Assembly (NCBI GenBank): GCA_037176905.1 | Contig: JBBBWG010027079.1 | Location: forward strand, 1-54,984 | DNA: 54,984 nt | Reading direction: 5' to 3' | From: Azolla pinnata | Taxonomy: Eukaryota; Streptophyta; Polypodiopsida; Salviniales; Salviniaceae | Shown here: positions 45,425-54,984 of the stretch, in pieces | Numbering within the stretch: the stretch's first letter is position 1 | How the letters are laid out: each line of letters starts with the position of its first letter | Notes under the pieces: model-generated | Database searches by the model: none | What the model was told of the DNA's origin: nothing | What the model saw: the letters and a program-made list of their open reading frames with translations, nothing else | Program-made: the position numbers and the translations under genes

Positions 45425-48131
45425 TCACCTCGATCCCTGATCCTCCTCCTCGCCCGCGTGATGACCCATGTCGTCAAACACGCTCAACATCAGATCCTGA
45501 TGCAGCTGGCGGCTACTGCTGCTCTGCTGCTGTTGCTGCTCCGACGGCAGGATGTTCAACGGGGCGCCGATCAGATGCCCTCCGGCGTAGCTCGCCGCGG
45601 GCGATGGATCGGATATGATCGAGGCCGAGTAGATGGCGCATTCTTCGGGCGGCCATGCGAGGATGGCGGCATCGGGCGAGAGCTCGTGTTGCTGGGCTGT
45701 CGCCCGCGAGATCACGACGCTGAGCTCGGGCGCGAAGAAGCTCCCATCGACGATGCCCAGAAGCGGCTCCTGCTGCTGCTCTGTGCCGGGGAGATCTGGC
45801 AATGCTTGCGACCAGAGATCGGCAGAAGAACTGTAGCCACCGTGCCCGTGCTCGTTGCCATTGTTGCCGTCGATGCAAGAAGGAGCGGGGGAGGTGTGAA
45901 TGCGGTGAGATGTCCGGGCGGCCATCTGGGAGCCGCTCCATGGGAAGGCAAATGGCCAGTAGACTTTCGCAGACGGATGGCACTCGTGGTAGCCCTTGTA
46001 TGTCACCTGGAACAACGCGGGCTTCTCGTCGCACCTCTGCACCTGCCTGATCGCGCCGCACCCCTTGTCCTTCTTGTGCGTGCACCGGTAATAGCTCCTG
46101 CGCCACCGAAACCCCGCCATAATGAGCTCAAAAACCCTAACAACAACATCGCATCGAGAGCAACGAGACCGATCGAAACAAACTGGAACCGCGACGAGAT
46201 CGATCGGTCGGTCGATCTTTGGCGAGCGATTGGAACCGGAACGGGATCGGTCTGACCGACTAGAGCAGGAACAAAGATCGATCGATCCGAACAACTGGAG
46301 CATGAACAAGATCGATCGATCGATCGATCGACCGACCGATCGAAACAATTGGAACCGGAACGAGATCGATCGATCGATCGATCGGAACAATTGGAACAGG
46401 AGTGAGATGGATCGGTCGAAACAGTTGGAGCAGGGAACGAGATCGAGCACCAAAGCCTCGTTTTCTTACCGATGGTAATGGGCCCCCTGAATCGCCTTCC
46501 GCCCGTATTTCCGCCACGTGTGGCCGTCGTCCATGGGCTGCTGCTGCTGCTGGCCGTCGCTCCCCCCCATGTCAGGAGTGTCGTTGCAGGCAGGCATGAG
46601 CAGGGTGATCCTCGGCCCGAGCTTCCTGAACATTTCATTCAATCTGAATCATTCCCGTTTGGAGTGGGGATATGATAATCGAGCTACATGTAGCCCATAG
46701 CCCCAACAGAGTTCCCCATTGAGAGATATCCCTAGTAGAAGTGCTAGTAGTTGTAGTCCTTTTTCCTTCCTGTATCGCCGCGTGGATTCTAAAATGTATA
46801 TGTAATCATTCTATGTCTTAGCTTATTTCATTAGTTTTGATTCACTTATTCAAACTTAGAAATCCGATATCAAATGAGAAAGCTATGAGCTTTTTGATGC
46901 AGGCACAATCTAGCCCCTAGTTCTGGCAATGATTGTGATGGTAAACAATTTCTATGGCTAAAAAAGAAGCAGTGCTCACGTCGCGATTTTTCGTCCGATT
47001 TTTCGAAAAACTCTAGAGAGATTTTGTGGGTGTATATTGGGCTGACCTGGTTTTGGGCGATGGGCGCCCGGACATGTTGCCGCCGCACCCCGACATGCTC
47101 GGGCTGTATCCGCGGGCCCATGGATTGCTCCCATTCTCATCATCTTCATCATCAGCAACATCATCATCGTCATCGCCCCCGTCGATCTCGTTCGGGTGCC
47201 CCCTGCCGATCCTCATCGGCCCCATCGCCATCACCTTCTTGATCTTCAGGCTGGATATCCCCGATCGATCCATCTCCATCGTAGCTTCTGCTATCCCCCG
47301 CGCCTCCCGCTGGAACGATGACCCGGCTTCATTGTAACTGCTCGCGGTCGTGGCCAGAATCTTGTTGCCGGAATCCCGCGCATTGGGGACTGCGATGGCC
47401 GGAATCTCGTGGGAATCTTCTCGCCTCGCCAAAATCGTGCCGGAATCTTCTCGCCTTTTGGCGGTGGCAATGGTCGGAATCTTGGCGCCAGAATAGTCTT
47501 GCCTGGCCGGAATTGTGCCGGAATCTCGCCCGCCGCGGATCGCGACGGTCCGAATCTTGCCGGAATCTTCTCGCCACGCCGGAATCTTGCTGGAATCCCG
47601 CGCGTTCGGGATTGCGATGGCTGGAATCTCGCCCGAATCTCGCCCGAACGGAATCACGGCAACTGGAATCTTGCCGGAATCTCGTCCGCTGGGGACAGCA
47701 ATGGCCAGAATCTCGCTGGAATCTCCCCCGGTGGGAATCGTGCCAGCCGGAATCTTGCCGGAATCTCGCTCATTGGTGATCATGCTGATGCTTGGCGGGG
47801 CACCGCAGAGCAGCATCGATCGGATGGCCGTGTTGAATGCGGAGATGATTTCCGTGGCCGCTGCCGCGAGCGCGAGGATGCTGCCGCCATCCGCGAGATT
47901 CGTTTCACACCCGGACAAGCCTCCCGTCGATCGGAGCTGGAGCCGTGCCTCCAGCTTGGCCGCAAGTCGGCACCCGTGCAGCAGCTGCCGCCTCGCCTCC
48001 TCCTCCTCCTCCTCCTCTTCCAGCACTGACGATGCATTCCTCGCGCCATCATGATCTCTTCCACATCCATTGCCATCGCCATTGTCGTCGTAGGCCTTCG
48101 AGTCGCTCATCACAACCTCGGCTCGTCTCAT
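45425..48131 (-). CDS. Group III WRKY transcription factor with WRKYGRK core and a coding minisatellite
   Basis: W-box-binding regulator class, commonly acting in defence and senescence. Three exons close in phase: 48131-47047, 46643-46470, 46097-45425, giving 643 residues, roughly twice a usual group III WRKY (~300-350). The N-terminus has an acidic run, then RRQLLHGCRLAAKLEARLQL and ILALAAAATEIISAFNTAI, which resemble the group III leader helices. Residues ~119-258 are about eleven imperfect copies of RDSGKIPAIAIP. An Asp-rich run follows. Exon 2 encodes the core TWRKYGRKAIQGAHYHR (WRKYGRK at 405-411, with Arg replacing the usual Gln). Exon 3 begins SYYRC and completes the C-x7-C-x23-H-x-C zinc finger (C425, C433, H457, C459), the group III pattern. 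The intron inside the WRKY domain is at the usual place. ATG 48110 (MSDSKAY) is an alternative start. The exon 1 to 2 junction rests on phase and AG|GTCAGC / ATTCAG sites. Confidence 0.85.
46098..46469 (-). other. WRKY intron 2 filled with GATCGATC palindromic repeats
   Basis: Units of about 45-50 bases combine GATCGATCGATC runs with CGAAACAATTGGAACCGGAA-type blocks, repeated about six times between 46150 and 46445. The intron interrupts the WRKY domain. Confidence 0.75.
47340..47780. repeat. Coding minisatellite in WRKY exon 1
   Basis: On the plus strand CCGGAATCTTGCCGGAATC-like units recur with a basic step of about 30-45 bases (GAATC.. GCC.. GGGAT.. GCGATGGC). Read on the minus strand they give RDSGKIPAIAIP-type peptide units without frame breaks, so length changes have kept the frame. 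Confidence 0.8.
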
Positions 48132-48174
48132 TGCCGCAATCGCAATTGTTGAAGCTGGTGTCAGGAATATCAGC

Positions 48175-49010
48175 TTAATTCAGTCCTAGGATTAGCTGAG
48201 TTTAGGGTTAGGGTTCGGCTAGGATTGGCTTTGACTTAGAGCTAGGATTAGCACGCCAAAATGAAGCTAGGTAGGTCAGGGTTAGACTAATTTAGTGTCT
48301 GGATTAGCTTAATTTGCACTCAAAATGAAGCTTATGTTAGGATATAGCTACTGTAACTGGGATTAGCTTAATTCAGTGCTAGGAATTAGCGCGATTCACA
48401 CCCAAAATGAAGTTAATGTTAGGATATAGCTACTGTAACTGGGATTAGCTTAATTCAGTGCTAGGAATTAGCGTGATTCACACCCAAAATGAAGCTAATG
48501 ATAGGACAGCACTAGTGCTAGGATTAGCTTAATTCAGTGCTAGGATTAGTGTAATTCGCACCCAAATGAAAGCTAATGTTAGGATATAGCTAGTACTAGG
48601 ACTATAGGTTAAGTCGGTGCTAGGATTAGCTTAATTTGCATCCAGAATGAAGCCAATCTTGGGATATAGCTAGTACTAGGATTAGCTTAAGTCGGTGCTA
48701 GGATTAGCTTAATTTGCATCCGAAATGAGCACTAGTTACTAGGATTAGCCTAATTCTTTGCTAGGATTAGCTTGATCTGCACCCGAATGAAGCTAATGTT
48801 AGGATGTAGATAGTACGAGGATTAGCTTAATTCAGTGCTAGGATTAGATTAGTTCTCACCCAAATGAAGCTAATGTTAGGATATATCTTGTACTAGGATT
48901 AGCTTGATTTTCACCCAAACGAGTCTAGGGTTAGAGATAGCTCAATGCGCTGTACCCAAATTGAAGCTAGTATTAGGAAATAGCTTCTTTCATTTTGGCC
49001 CAAGGGTAGC
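48175..49010. repeat. AGGATTAGC satellite, ~100-bp unit
   Basis: About eight units carrying GTGCTAGGATTAGCTTAATT, a CACCCAAAATGAAGCTAATG-like block, TTAGGATATAGCTAG and TACTAGGATTAGC. It starts just upstream of the WRKY start codon (minus strand) and so lies in that gene's promoter region. Confidence 0.85.
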
Positions 49011-50339
49011 TTAAGTTTTTGCCCAGATTCGAGCTAGATAGTGTTAAGGATGGTCTGATTAGCTCTAATTATTTTATGATTAGCTTAATCAAGGTGAAGG
49101 AAAGTCCACCTTAGATTCCAGTTTCTTTAGACGGCTTGAATAAAGAGGCAGGGTATATATACAAGAACTGGTACATCAACGGTTGTGATTCCTTTGACTT
49201 GGTAATAGCAGCAGGACTCTACTGTTCTTCTCATTGGCCTTTTTGGTCAAGTCAAATTTTCTTTTTATACGGAGAAGGAAACCCCACCAAATTTGCCCCA
49301 AAAATGTGCTTCAAAACTTCTCGTACAATGTCTGAGAATTCAGAGAAATATCTCCTTATTTTTTGTTTGGTAATGAAATTGATGATCCTTCTTATGTATT
49401 GTTGTTATTTTTGTGGACCACGATTTGCTTTCGACCAGCTCTTTCTCAGAAACTCTTGCTTTGCACAACTTATTTGGCTACCTGATGCTGCTCCGATTCT
49501 TCGTGGCATCCATCGCAGTTTTGAATTTTTCAAACTGATTCGCCTCGTGATCTGGACCATCCTACCAATCCGTATTTACTAATTCAAACCAACTGTTGCC
49601 AATCGAATCAAAGCTTCTGCAGACAGCCATGCCATGGTTCCTCTCTCTATAATCAGATGGTCATGGACTTGCAACACACAAGGTTATATAGACTCAAGAA
49701 CCAAAATCCTAAAGCTCAATTGAGAAACCGAAGACTGAATCATCATCATACTTTTCTTGGTATAAAGATTGCAGACCACCAAATTTTCTGTCTAGTTCAA
49801 GCTTTCCCTTTTTGATACATTACCTTATTGGATCCATCACCAAAGCATTGCCCACTTGCTGACCTGCAATGAGCATACTGCCTAAGAGGAGAGGTGCAAT
49901 CATATATAAGACAACACAGTTAGATTGTGTTAGATGGCTACCCAACCAAGGCATGATCTGCGTAAGACTACTGATGCAATTCCATATAACTAGTTCATAA
50001 AGAGAATCGTATTGGATGTGTGATGTGTTCTGTTGAGAACTTTAGGAAACCAAAGCATCGATCAACTACACAGTGAATAACACTTCAGGCAATTAGCACA
50101 GCAAAAAATGGAATTTTGTTTCAGGGTAGGTTATCTACAATATTCCCCTTCCAAGGAACACGTTATACGCAATCTATTAAAACACTGAATCACATAAGAA
50201 CAATGCTAAGATTGGTATACATTACAAAGATTATATAGATTCCAAGGTATTCCTCCTTCCAAGGGAGAAAAATAAGCATAGCAAATGCGATTTTCTTTTC
50301 AACACTGCTCATATATAAATATGTGGAGAGAAGAGCCTC
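49011..50339. other. Intergenic, no supported gene
   Basis: A 148-codon plus frame at 49136-49582 is rich in Phe, Cys and Leu but shows no domain and opens with a rare-looking composition. I do not call it. The segment from about 49600 on is AT-rich and includes the 3' region of the AhpC/TSA-like gene. Confidence 0.45.
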
Positions 50340-52896
50340 CTATTTGCGGCAAGCTGCCAATACTTCATCCATGTCTGGTTCATCTCCAGCTTGTATATCC
50401 TTAAAGATCATCACATTCCACTAATTTGTTGGAAAAAGTATCCCATACAACAATGACTTTGAATGAACAGTCTTATATCAATCAATCTATTTATCGATGT
50501 ATATATATACACATAGTCTAGTATAGATTTAGATACTTATTCATATGGCATATAAATTACCTTGAATATGTACACAATATTATCCTTTCCCGGACCAGCA
50601 ACAAGCACACCTCCTTGTTGCCTACACCAGAAAAACAAAAAGTAGTGCCTATGATGAATATAAAGCATGTCTTAGTCTATACTTTCTCCAAACATCCCTA
50701 TGGATTTAAGGGTTAACCATAATTCCAGTGCATCGGTATGAAATTTAATTGCCAAAGACAGTCATGAGTAGCTCTCTCCCTTGAGCATATCTGCATCTGA
50801 TCCTAAGTAAAATCTCATGTGTATGCATGTTTTTTCCCCTTATCATGCTTCTTAATCCAAGAATAGCATACAGCATTATATGATGTTCTGAGAGGTATAC
50901 AAGCATATGATTGAAAATCCCATATGTTATAACTGCCTGATGCCCATGACATTTTCTTTTGTATACCATTACTCCATATACACTTGAAAGGGCATCAAAT
51001 GACATTTTCTTAATAGAAATCATCATTCAATGCAGTAAACGTTTTAGCTATACAATGAAGAGACATTTATTACATAGAACCTGGTTGGAATTCAGATTTT
51101 TTAGGGTATTTTTAGAAAGAACAAGGGCTTTACCATCCACCCCGTGACACTGTTTCCTCTTCAAATGAAAGATCCCAATCTTGTCGATACCCTTCTTGAT
51201 AGGCAGCTATGATCCTCAAACCTGTCTGTGGAAAACATGGTTAAGAAAAGAAAAAAAAATCACAGTTTAAGGTTTAAAGATTAGAGTTTAGCGCTTAGTG
51301 TTTAGGGTAAAGGTTTTAAGGAAAACATGGTGGAAAAGCCAGACATAATGCACATATTATTAGGCAGAAGTTTTAGTGATATTTAAAAAACACATGATGC
51401 TGAAATCCGAGACAAAAAATGGAAGGAAACATACTGTCAAAGAAATCGTTGATCCGATCCCTGATGCAAACTCTAATGCCTCATAAGAAGCAAAACTTGG
51501 ATCAGCATAGATCTCTGCAATTTCAATAGGAAATTCGATCGGTATCTCCAGTGCTATGTGTGATGATGCTCCAGTTTCTGAAAACTTATGTTATCAAAAG
51601 AACGATTGCCATAAAAATGTCTTACCTCCAGGAAACTTAGTGTTTTTAGCGAACTCCCTTGCCTGCCAAAGCAGAAATTCAAGGTCAGGGAAATCTTGAC
51701 ATCTCTACGAATACAGTGCTGCATATTTCTTTCACCTGATTCAATCAAGATTCAGGGGAATCTACATCTCCAGACTCGCAATGCTGCATACTGCTTATGT
51801 CTGATTCAAAATTGTAGAACTAGCTTGCTGATAATTAAGATCTGTTATACTATTCTTTTTCTTATCTATCCACCAAGCATGGATGTATAATGCAGCCCAT
51901 TTATGCACCCTCGATTATGATAAGCGATTTAATTGATGCATAAATGATGACAAAACTGTGTAATGCAATATGATGACTAGGCAACAAAATCCAGTCTAAA
52001 GGATTGATCTTGCGCTCGATTACCTGTTCCACCTTTCCAGGGCCGATTATAATCAAGGAGGTACTGGCTCCATCAATCTCATCCTGTAAGGTCCAAAATC
52101 AGCCGTAGTTCGGCAAAATGTTGAATTCTCTCTATATATACTTAATACACATGCAGCTACATGCACTGCAAATATGTATACATATATACAAATACATCTA
52201 CGGGATATATGTATATGCATGCACATACATCTATTGCATACACGCAGATGCACACGTATGCATATAATCTGTAAATGCAACATAAAAACTGCAGAAGAAA
52301 TAGAGCGTCTCTACCTTGCGTGATGCAAGCAAATTGGCCCGCTTCATACAAAGAACACATCTGCGAATTAGCAGAAACTCTATCTTTTCCGGGAGCAACA
52401 AAATTCATTACTAAACCGGTCTCTTTCAAAGAAGGAACGATTTTTGTTCTGCTTTTTTCGTTTTTATTTTCCAGTTACCCGAAATGACGAGTAAACCCTA
52501 TCAAGACTCTCCGATCCTTCCATAGATCAGTCACATGTACGCAATTTCCTTCCAGATTGAAAACCTCGATCGACTCCAAGGATTTCCGTGCCTTTGAGAA
52601 GGAGTCCTTGGATGGGGATTCTGCAATCAAATTAAAACTTTTGCTCCATTTTAACGGGCCCCCCAAAAAAACAAGCAGTTCTTTTGCCTAAGAATCTAAT
52701 CACCTTCTGATACATGAATCTGTGATTGCGGAACGGAAGCGCGACATGGAACGGGTGGACGAAGAGGAGCCGGAAGTGTGATGGTTGTTGGGCGAGCAGG
52801 TGAGAGGGACGAGGGCGCGATGGAGGAAAGGCGAGGCAGAGGATGGGGGAGGGAAGAGGAAGGGAAGCGGAGAGAGAGCGCAGGTAGAGTTTCCAT
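50340..52896 (-). CDS. Chloroplast AhpC/TSA-family thioredoxin-like protein (peroxiredoxin-like 2 type)
   Basis: Thioredoxin-fold protein of the peroxiredoxin-like 2 (AhpC/TSA antioxidant) family, similar to Arabidopsis At5g65840 as I remember it; probable redox role in the plastid, substrate unknown. Nine exons close in phase: 52896-52704, 52620-52479, 52360-52315, 52083-52024, 51662-51626, 51514-51435, 51225-51134, 50621-50561, 50399-50340, giving 256 residues. Residues 1 to ~60 are a Ser/Pro/Arg-rich plastid transit peptide starting METLPALSLRFP. Then come SIEVFNLEGNCVHVTDLWKD, RRVLIGFTRHFGCVLCMKRA with the CVLC redox motif, STSLIIIGPGKVEQ, IYADPSFASYEALEF, YQEGYRQDWDLSF, RGGWQQGGVLVAGPGKDNI and AGDEPDMDEVLAACRK at the end. 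Exon 5 is only 37 bases. GT-AG sites throughout. Confidence 0.9.
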
Positions 52897-53137
52897 GGCT
52901 TCTCTCTCTGGCTCTGTTCCTTCCCCTGTTCTGTTCCCCTGCTCTGTTCCTTCCCCTGTTCCTTCCCCTGTTTCCCCTGTTTTTCTGTTGTGTTGTTCCA
53001 ATTTGTGTCATTCAAATTGAGGGTCAATGTGAGCCACTCATTTTTACAAATACATTCTTCTTTTTTGATCCATCTCATGTGTTGTGATGATTTTCCCAGG
53101 AAATTGGCTTGGCATCATGGCTCGAGGCGCCGGATGC
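52897..53137. other. Leader and promoter region of the AhpC/TSA-like gene
   Basis: 52915-52985 is a short tandem repeat of TGTTCCTTCCCCTGTTC-type units (GGAACAGGGG on the coding strand), probably in the 5' leader. No TATA box is obvious. Confidence 0.4.
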
Positions 53138-53705
53138 TTAGGGTTTAAGGTTTAGGGTTTAGGGTTTACGGTTTACGGTTTACGGTTCAAGGTTAAGGCG
53201 CTTGGGGTTTAGGGTTTAGGGTTCAGGGTTAAGGCGCTTGGGGTTTAGGGTTTAGGGTTCAGGGTTGAGGCGCTTGGGGTTTGGGGTTTAGGGTTCATGG
53301 TTAAGGCGCTTGGGGTTTAGGGTTTAGGGTCTAGGGTTAAGGGTTAAGGCGCTTGGGGTTTAGGGTTTAGGGTTCAGGGTTAAGGCACTTGGGGTTTAAG
53401 GTTTAGGGTTCAAGGGTTGAGGCGCTTGGGGTTTGGGGTTTAGGGTTCATGGTTAAGGCGCTTGGGGTTTAGGGTTTAGGGTCTAGGGTTAAGGGTTAAG
53501 GTGCTTGGGGTTTAGGGTTTAGAGTTCAGGGTTGAGGCGCTTGGGGTGTAGGGTTTAGGGTTCATGGTTAAGGCGCTTGGGGTTTAGGGTTTAGGGTCTA
53601 GGGTCTAGGGTTAAGGCGCTTACATTTAGGGTTTAGGGTTGATCTGTCGACTTGGCATCTTCGCTTCAGATTCCAAATGTTTAGGGTTTAGGGTTTAGGG
53701 GTTCA
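53138..53705 (+). repeat. Telomere-like minisatellite with AAGGCGCTTGGGG units
   Basis: TTTAGGGTTTAGGGTT alternates with AAGGCGCTTGGGGTTT. AAGGCGCTTGGGG or GAGGCGCTTGGGG occurs about ten times between 53195 and 53580 with spacing near 40-60 bases, and variants CAGGGTT, CATGGTT and CTAGGGTT follow in a recurring order. This suggests a higher-order unit of three to four variants. Confidence 0.9.
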
Positions 53706-54420
53706 GGGCTCGGACATATGAAGTTTCTGCTTTTGCTTAATTGCGGCGGGCGATTTGCTTTGTCAGAGGGGCTAGCCCAGCCCACGCATTATCGGCTCCT
53801 CTCGGTCTTTTTAAAATGCTAGAGCCGAATTGAACCGAGCTCAACCTTAAAAACTATCAGAGGATGAAGCCGATCCAAAACAAAAACCATCGTTGCTTGA
53901 AAGCTTCAATCCGAGCCACATTGGGTTGGTTAAGAAAAAAAAAAATTTTGAACTAGGCTGTTTCTCTCGATTATGAAACCGAACCGAATCTAGCTGTTTC
54001 CAAATAGTTAAAAACCCTTCCCCGTAATCATAAAACCGAATCTAGCTGTTTCCAAATAGTTAAAAACCGAACCGAATCGAATCCCAGTTTAAATGGCTCC
54101 AGAAAAATATTACGCATGGAACAATCTTACGAGATTTATATTTGTTCGATTACATGACGACGGTTTGAGTTATAAAACACAGTCCAGAACTTGCTTCGGG
54201 ATGATATGGTTCAATTCAAACTGTCAGAGCTAAAACAGAACCAAACCAACTCCCAAACCGGACTGAACCGAATTAATACAGCGTATAATGTACGTTTATA
54301 CACCGTAGCTACGCCGTATATACAGTACCCTAACGAGATCAAGGAATATGTCCGATGAATACGTATGTACTCCGTATACGTAGATATACACGGTCCGTAT
54401 ATACCTTATCGTATGTATAT
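53706..54420. other. Intergenic, nothing coding recognised
   Basis: Contains a near-exact direct repeat of CCGAATCTAGCTGTTTCCAAATAGTTAAAAACC at 53986 and 54028, several CCGAACCGAATCGAAT-like steps, and TATACGGCGT-type steps near 54300-54425. Confidence 0.5.
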
Positions 54421-54479
54421 ACGGCGTGGTTTCGTGCCAGTCCTCATCATCATCAGCATCTTCTTCTTCTTCTTCTTCT

Positions 54480-54514
<35 letters not shown>

Positions 54515-54984
54515 ATCATCCTCTGCTTCTGCTTCTGCTGCTGCTTCTGCTTCTGCTTCTGCTTCTTCTGCTGTTACTTCTGCGATCGTAATTCAAGGTA
54601 TGGGGGCGGTTTTTGCAGGCTCTCGATCCTCCTGTAGGGCTTTCTCGACACCCGTCAGGTGTCCGTATTCTGATGGCCGCCATGATTCCTCTTCCTCTTC
54701 TGTACCTCCGTCTGCCTTTTTTAGGGTTCCGTGGGGAAACAGCGAATCGCGTTTCGAGCCCCCCACTCCCACTTCCCCATCTGCCGAAAGAATGCTCAAT
54801 CCTTTTTCTGCTTTTTTTTTTCTATGTTTCAGGCGCTTGGTTTTTCTTTCCCAATTTCAGGCTGCAGTTTGTTCATGCATCTTTCTGGGTATTTTAGTGT
54901 ACTGATCTTAGCAGATAATCGTGCACATGTGAAGATATTGCAACAGATGCAGTGGTTCATGGGTGTTAGGGTTTCCAGATGGTT
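54421..54984 (+). other. Possible 5' end of a gene extending beyond the window
   Basis: (TCT)n and (CGT)n runs at 54459-54510 and TCTGCT repeats to 54575 are followed by GC-richer sequence with short frames (for example from 54613) and candidate splice sites such as TTTCAG|GCTGCAG near 54862. The pattern resembles the leader of a plant gene, but no domain is visible and no start can be chosen. Confidence 0.25.

Noticed and set aside
45311-46255. 314-codon plus-strand frame
   Set aside because: Antisense shadow of the WRKY exon 3 and intron 2.
49136-49582. 148-codon plus-strand frame
   Set aside because: No domain, hydrophobic and Cys/Phe-rich, lies in AT-rich intergenic DNA after a satellite; insufficient support.
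54426-54905. 159-codon Ser-rich frame at the right edge
   Set aside because: Ser run comes from TCT/CGT repeats; no start or domain can be defended.
1-54984. CRISPR array, bacterial operon or prophage content
   Set aside because: Direct repeats here have no regular unique spacers with cas genes, and all recognised genes are spliced plant genes.

Overview
The window is nuclear DNA of a flowering plant. The evidence is spliced genes with GT-AG introns, plant-specific families (WRKY, GIF, AP2/ERF, MYC-type bHLH, Lhca4), chloroplast transit peptides and TTTAGGG-type telomere motifs. I cannot name the species or decide between monocot and eudicot. Coding models were built by hand by carrying reading phase across splice sites. 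Seven multi-exon or single-exon models close exactly in phase from ATG to stop.

Layout, left to right. 1-409 (minus): N-terminal part of an AP2/ERF-DREB factor that runs off the window. 700-1640: TGCATG-rich low-complexity repeats. 2022-3914: collapsed Ty3/gypsy chromovirus in which the 5' LTR joins directly to integrase and chromodomain remnants. 5864-8106 (plus): uncharacterised plant MAYxPPHKR family gene with a tandem-repeated first intron and unresolved frame changes. 10927-11370: short inverted-repeat element. 12239-15395 (plus): GIF1/AN3-type coactivator. 16720-17866: telomere-motif satellite. 17990-21529 (plus): RAD1 of the 9-1-1 checkpoint clamp. 22345-24621 (minus): MYC-type bHLH, intronless. 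26959-34172 (minus): RFC1, 21 coding exons. 34381-36210: a TGTATG/TGCATG tract followed by telomere-motif units. 38795-40977 (plus): Lhca4. 42413-43243 (minus): prohibitin. 45425-48131 (minus): a group III WRKY with a coding minisatellite and a WRKYGRK core. 48175-49010: AGGATTAGC satellite. 50340-52896 (minus): plastid AhpC/TSA-like protein. 53138-53705: another telomere-like array. The last 0.5 kb may be the 5' end of a further gene.

The genes do not form one pathway. Two belong to the DNA-clamp machinery (RAD1 is a clamp subunit, RFC1 is the PCNA clamp loader) and lie about 5.4 kb apart with the MYC gene between them. Four or five are transcriptional regulators (ERF, GIF, MYC, WRKY), two are plastid proteins (Lhca4 and the AhpC/TSA-like protein) and one is mitochondrial (prohibitin). 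The most distinctive trait is the amount of local tandem repetition: five separate telomere-like blocks, several other minisatellites, and one minisatellite inside the WRKY coding sequence.
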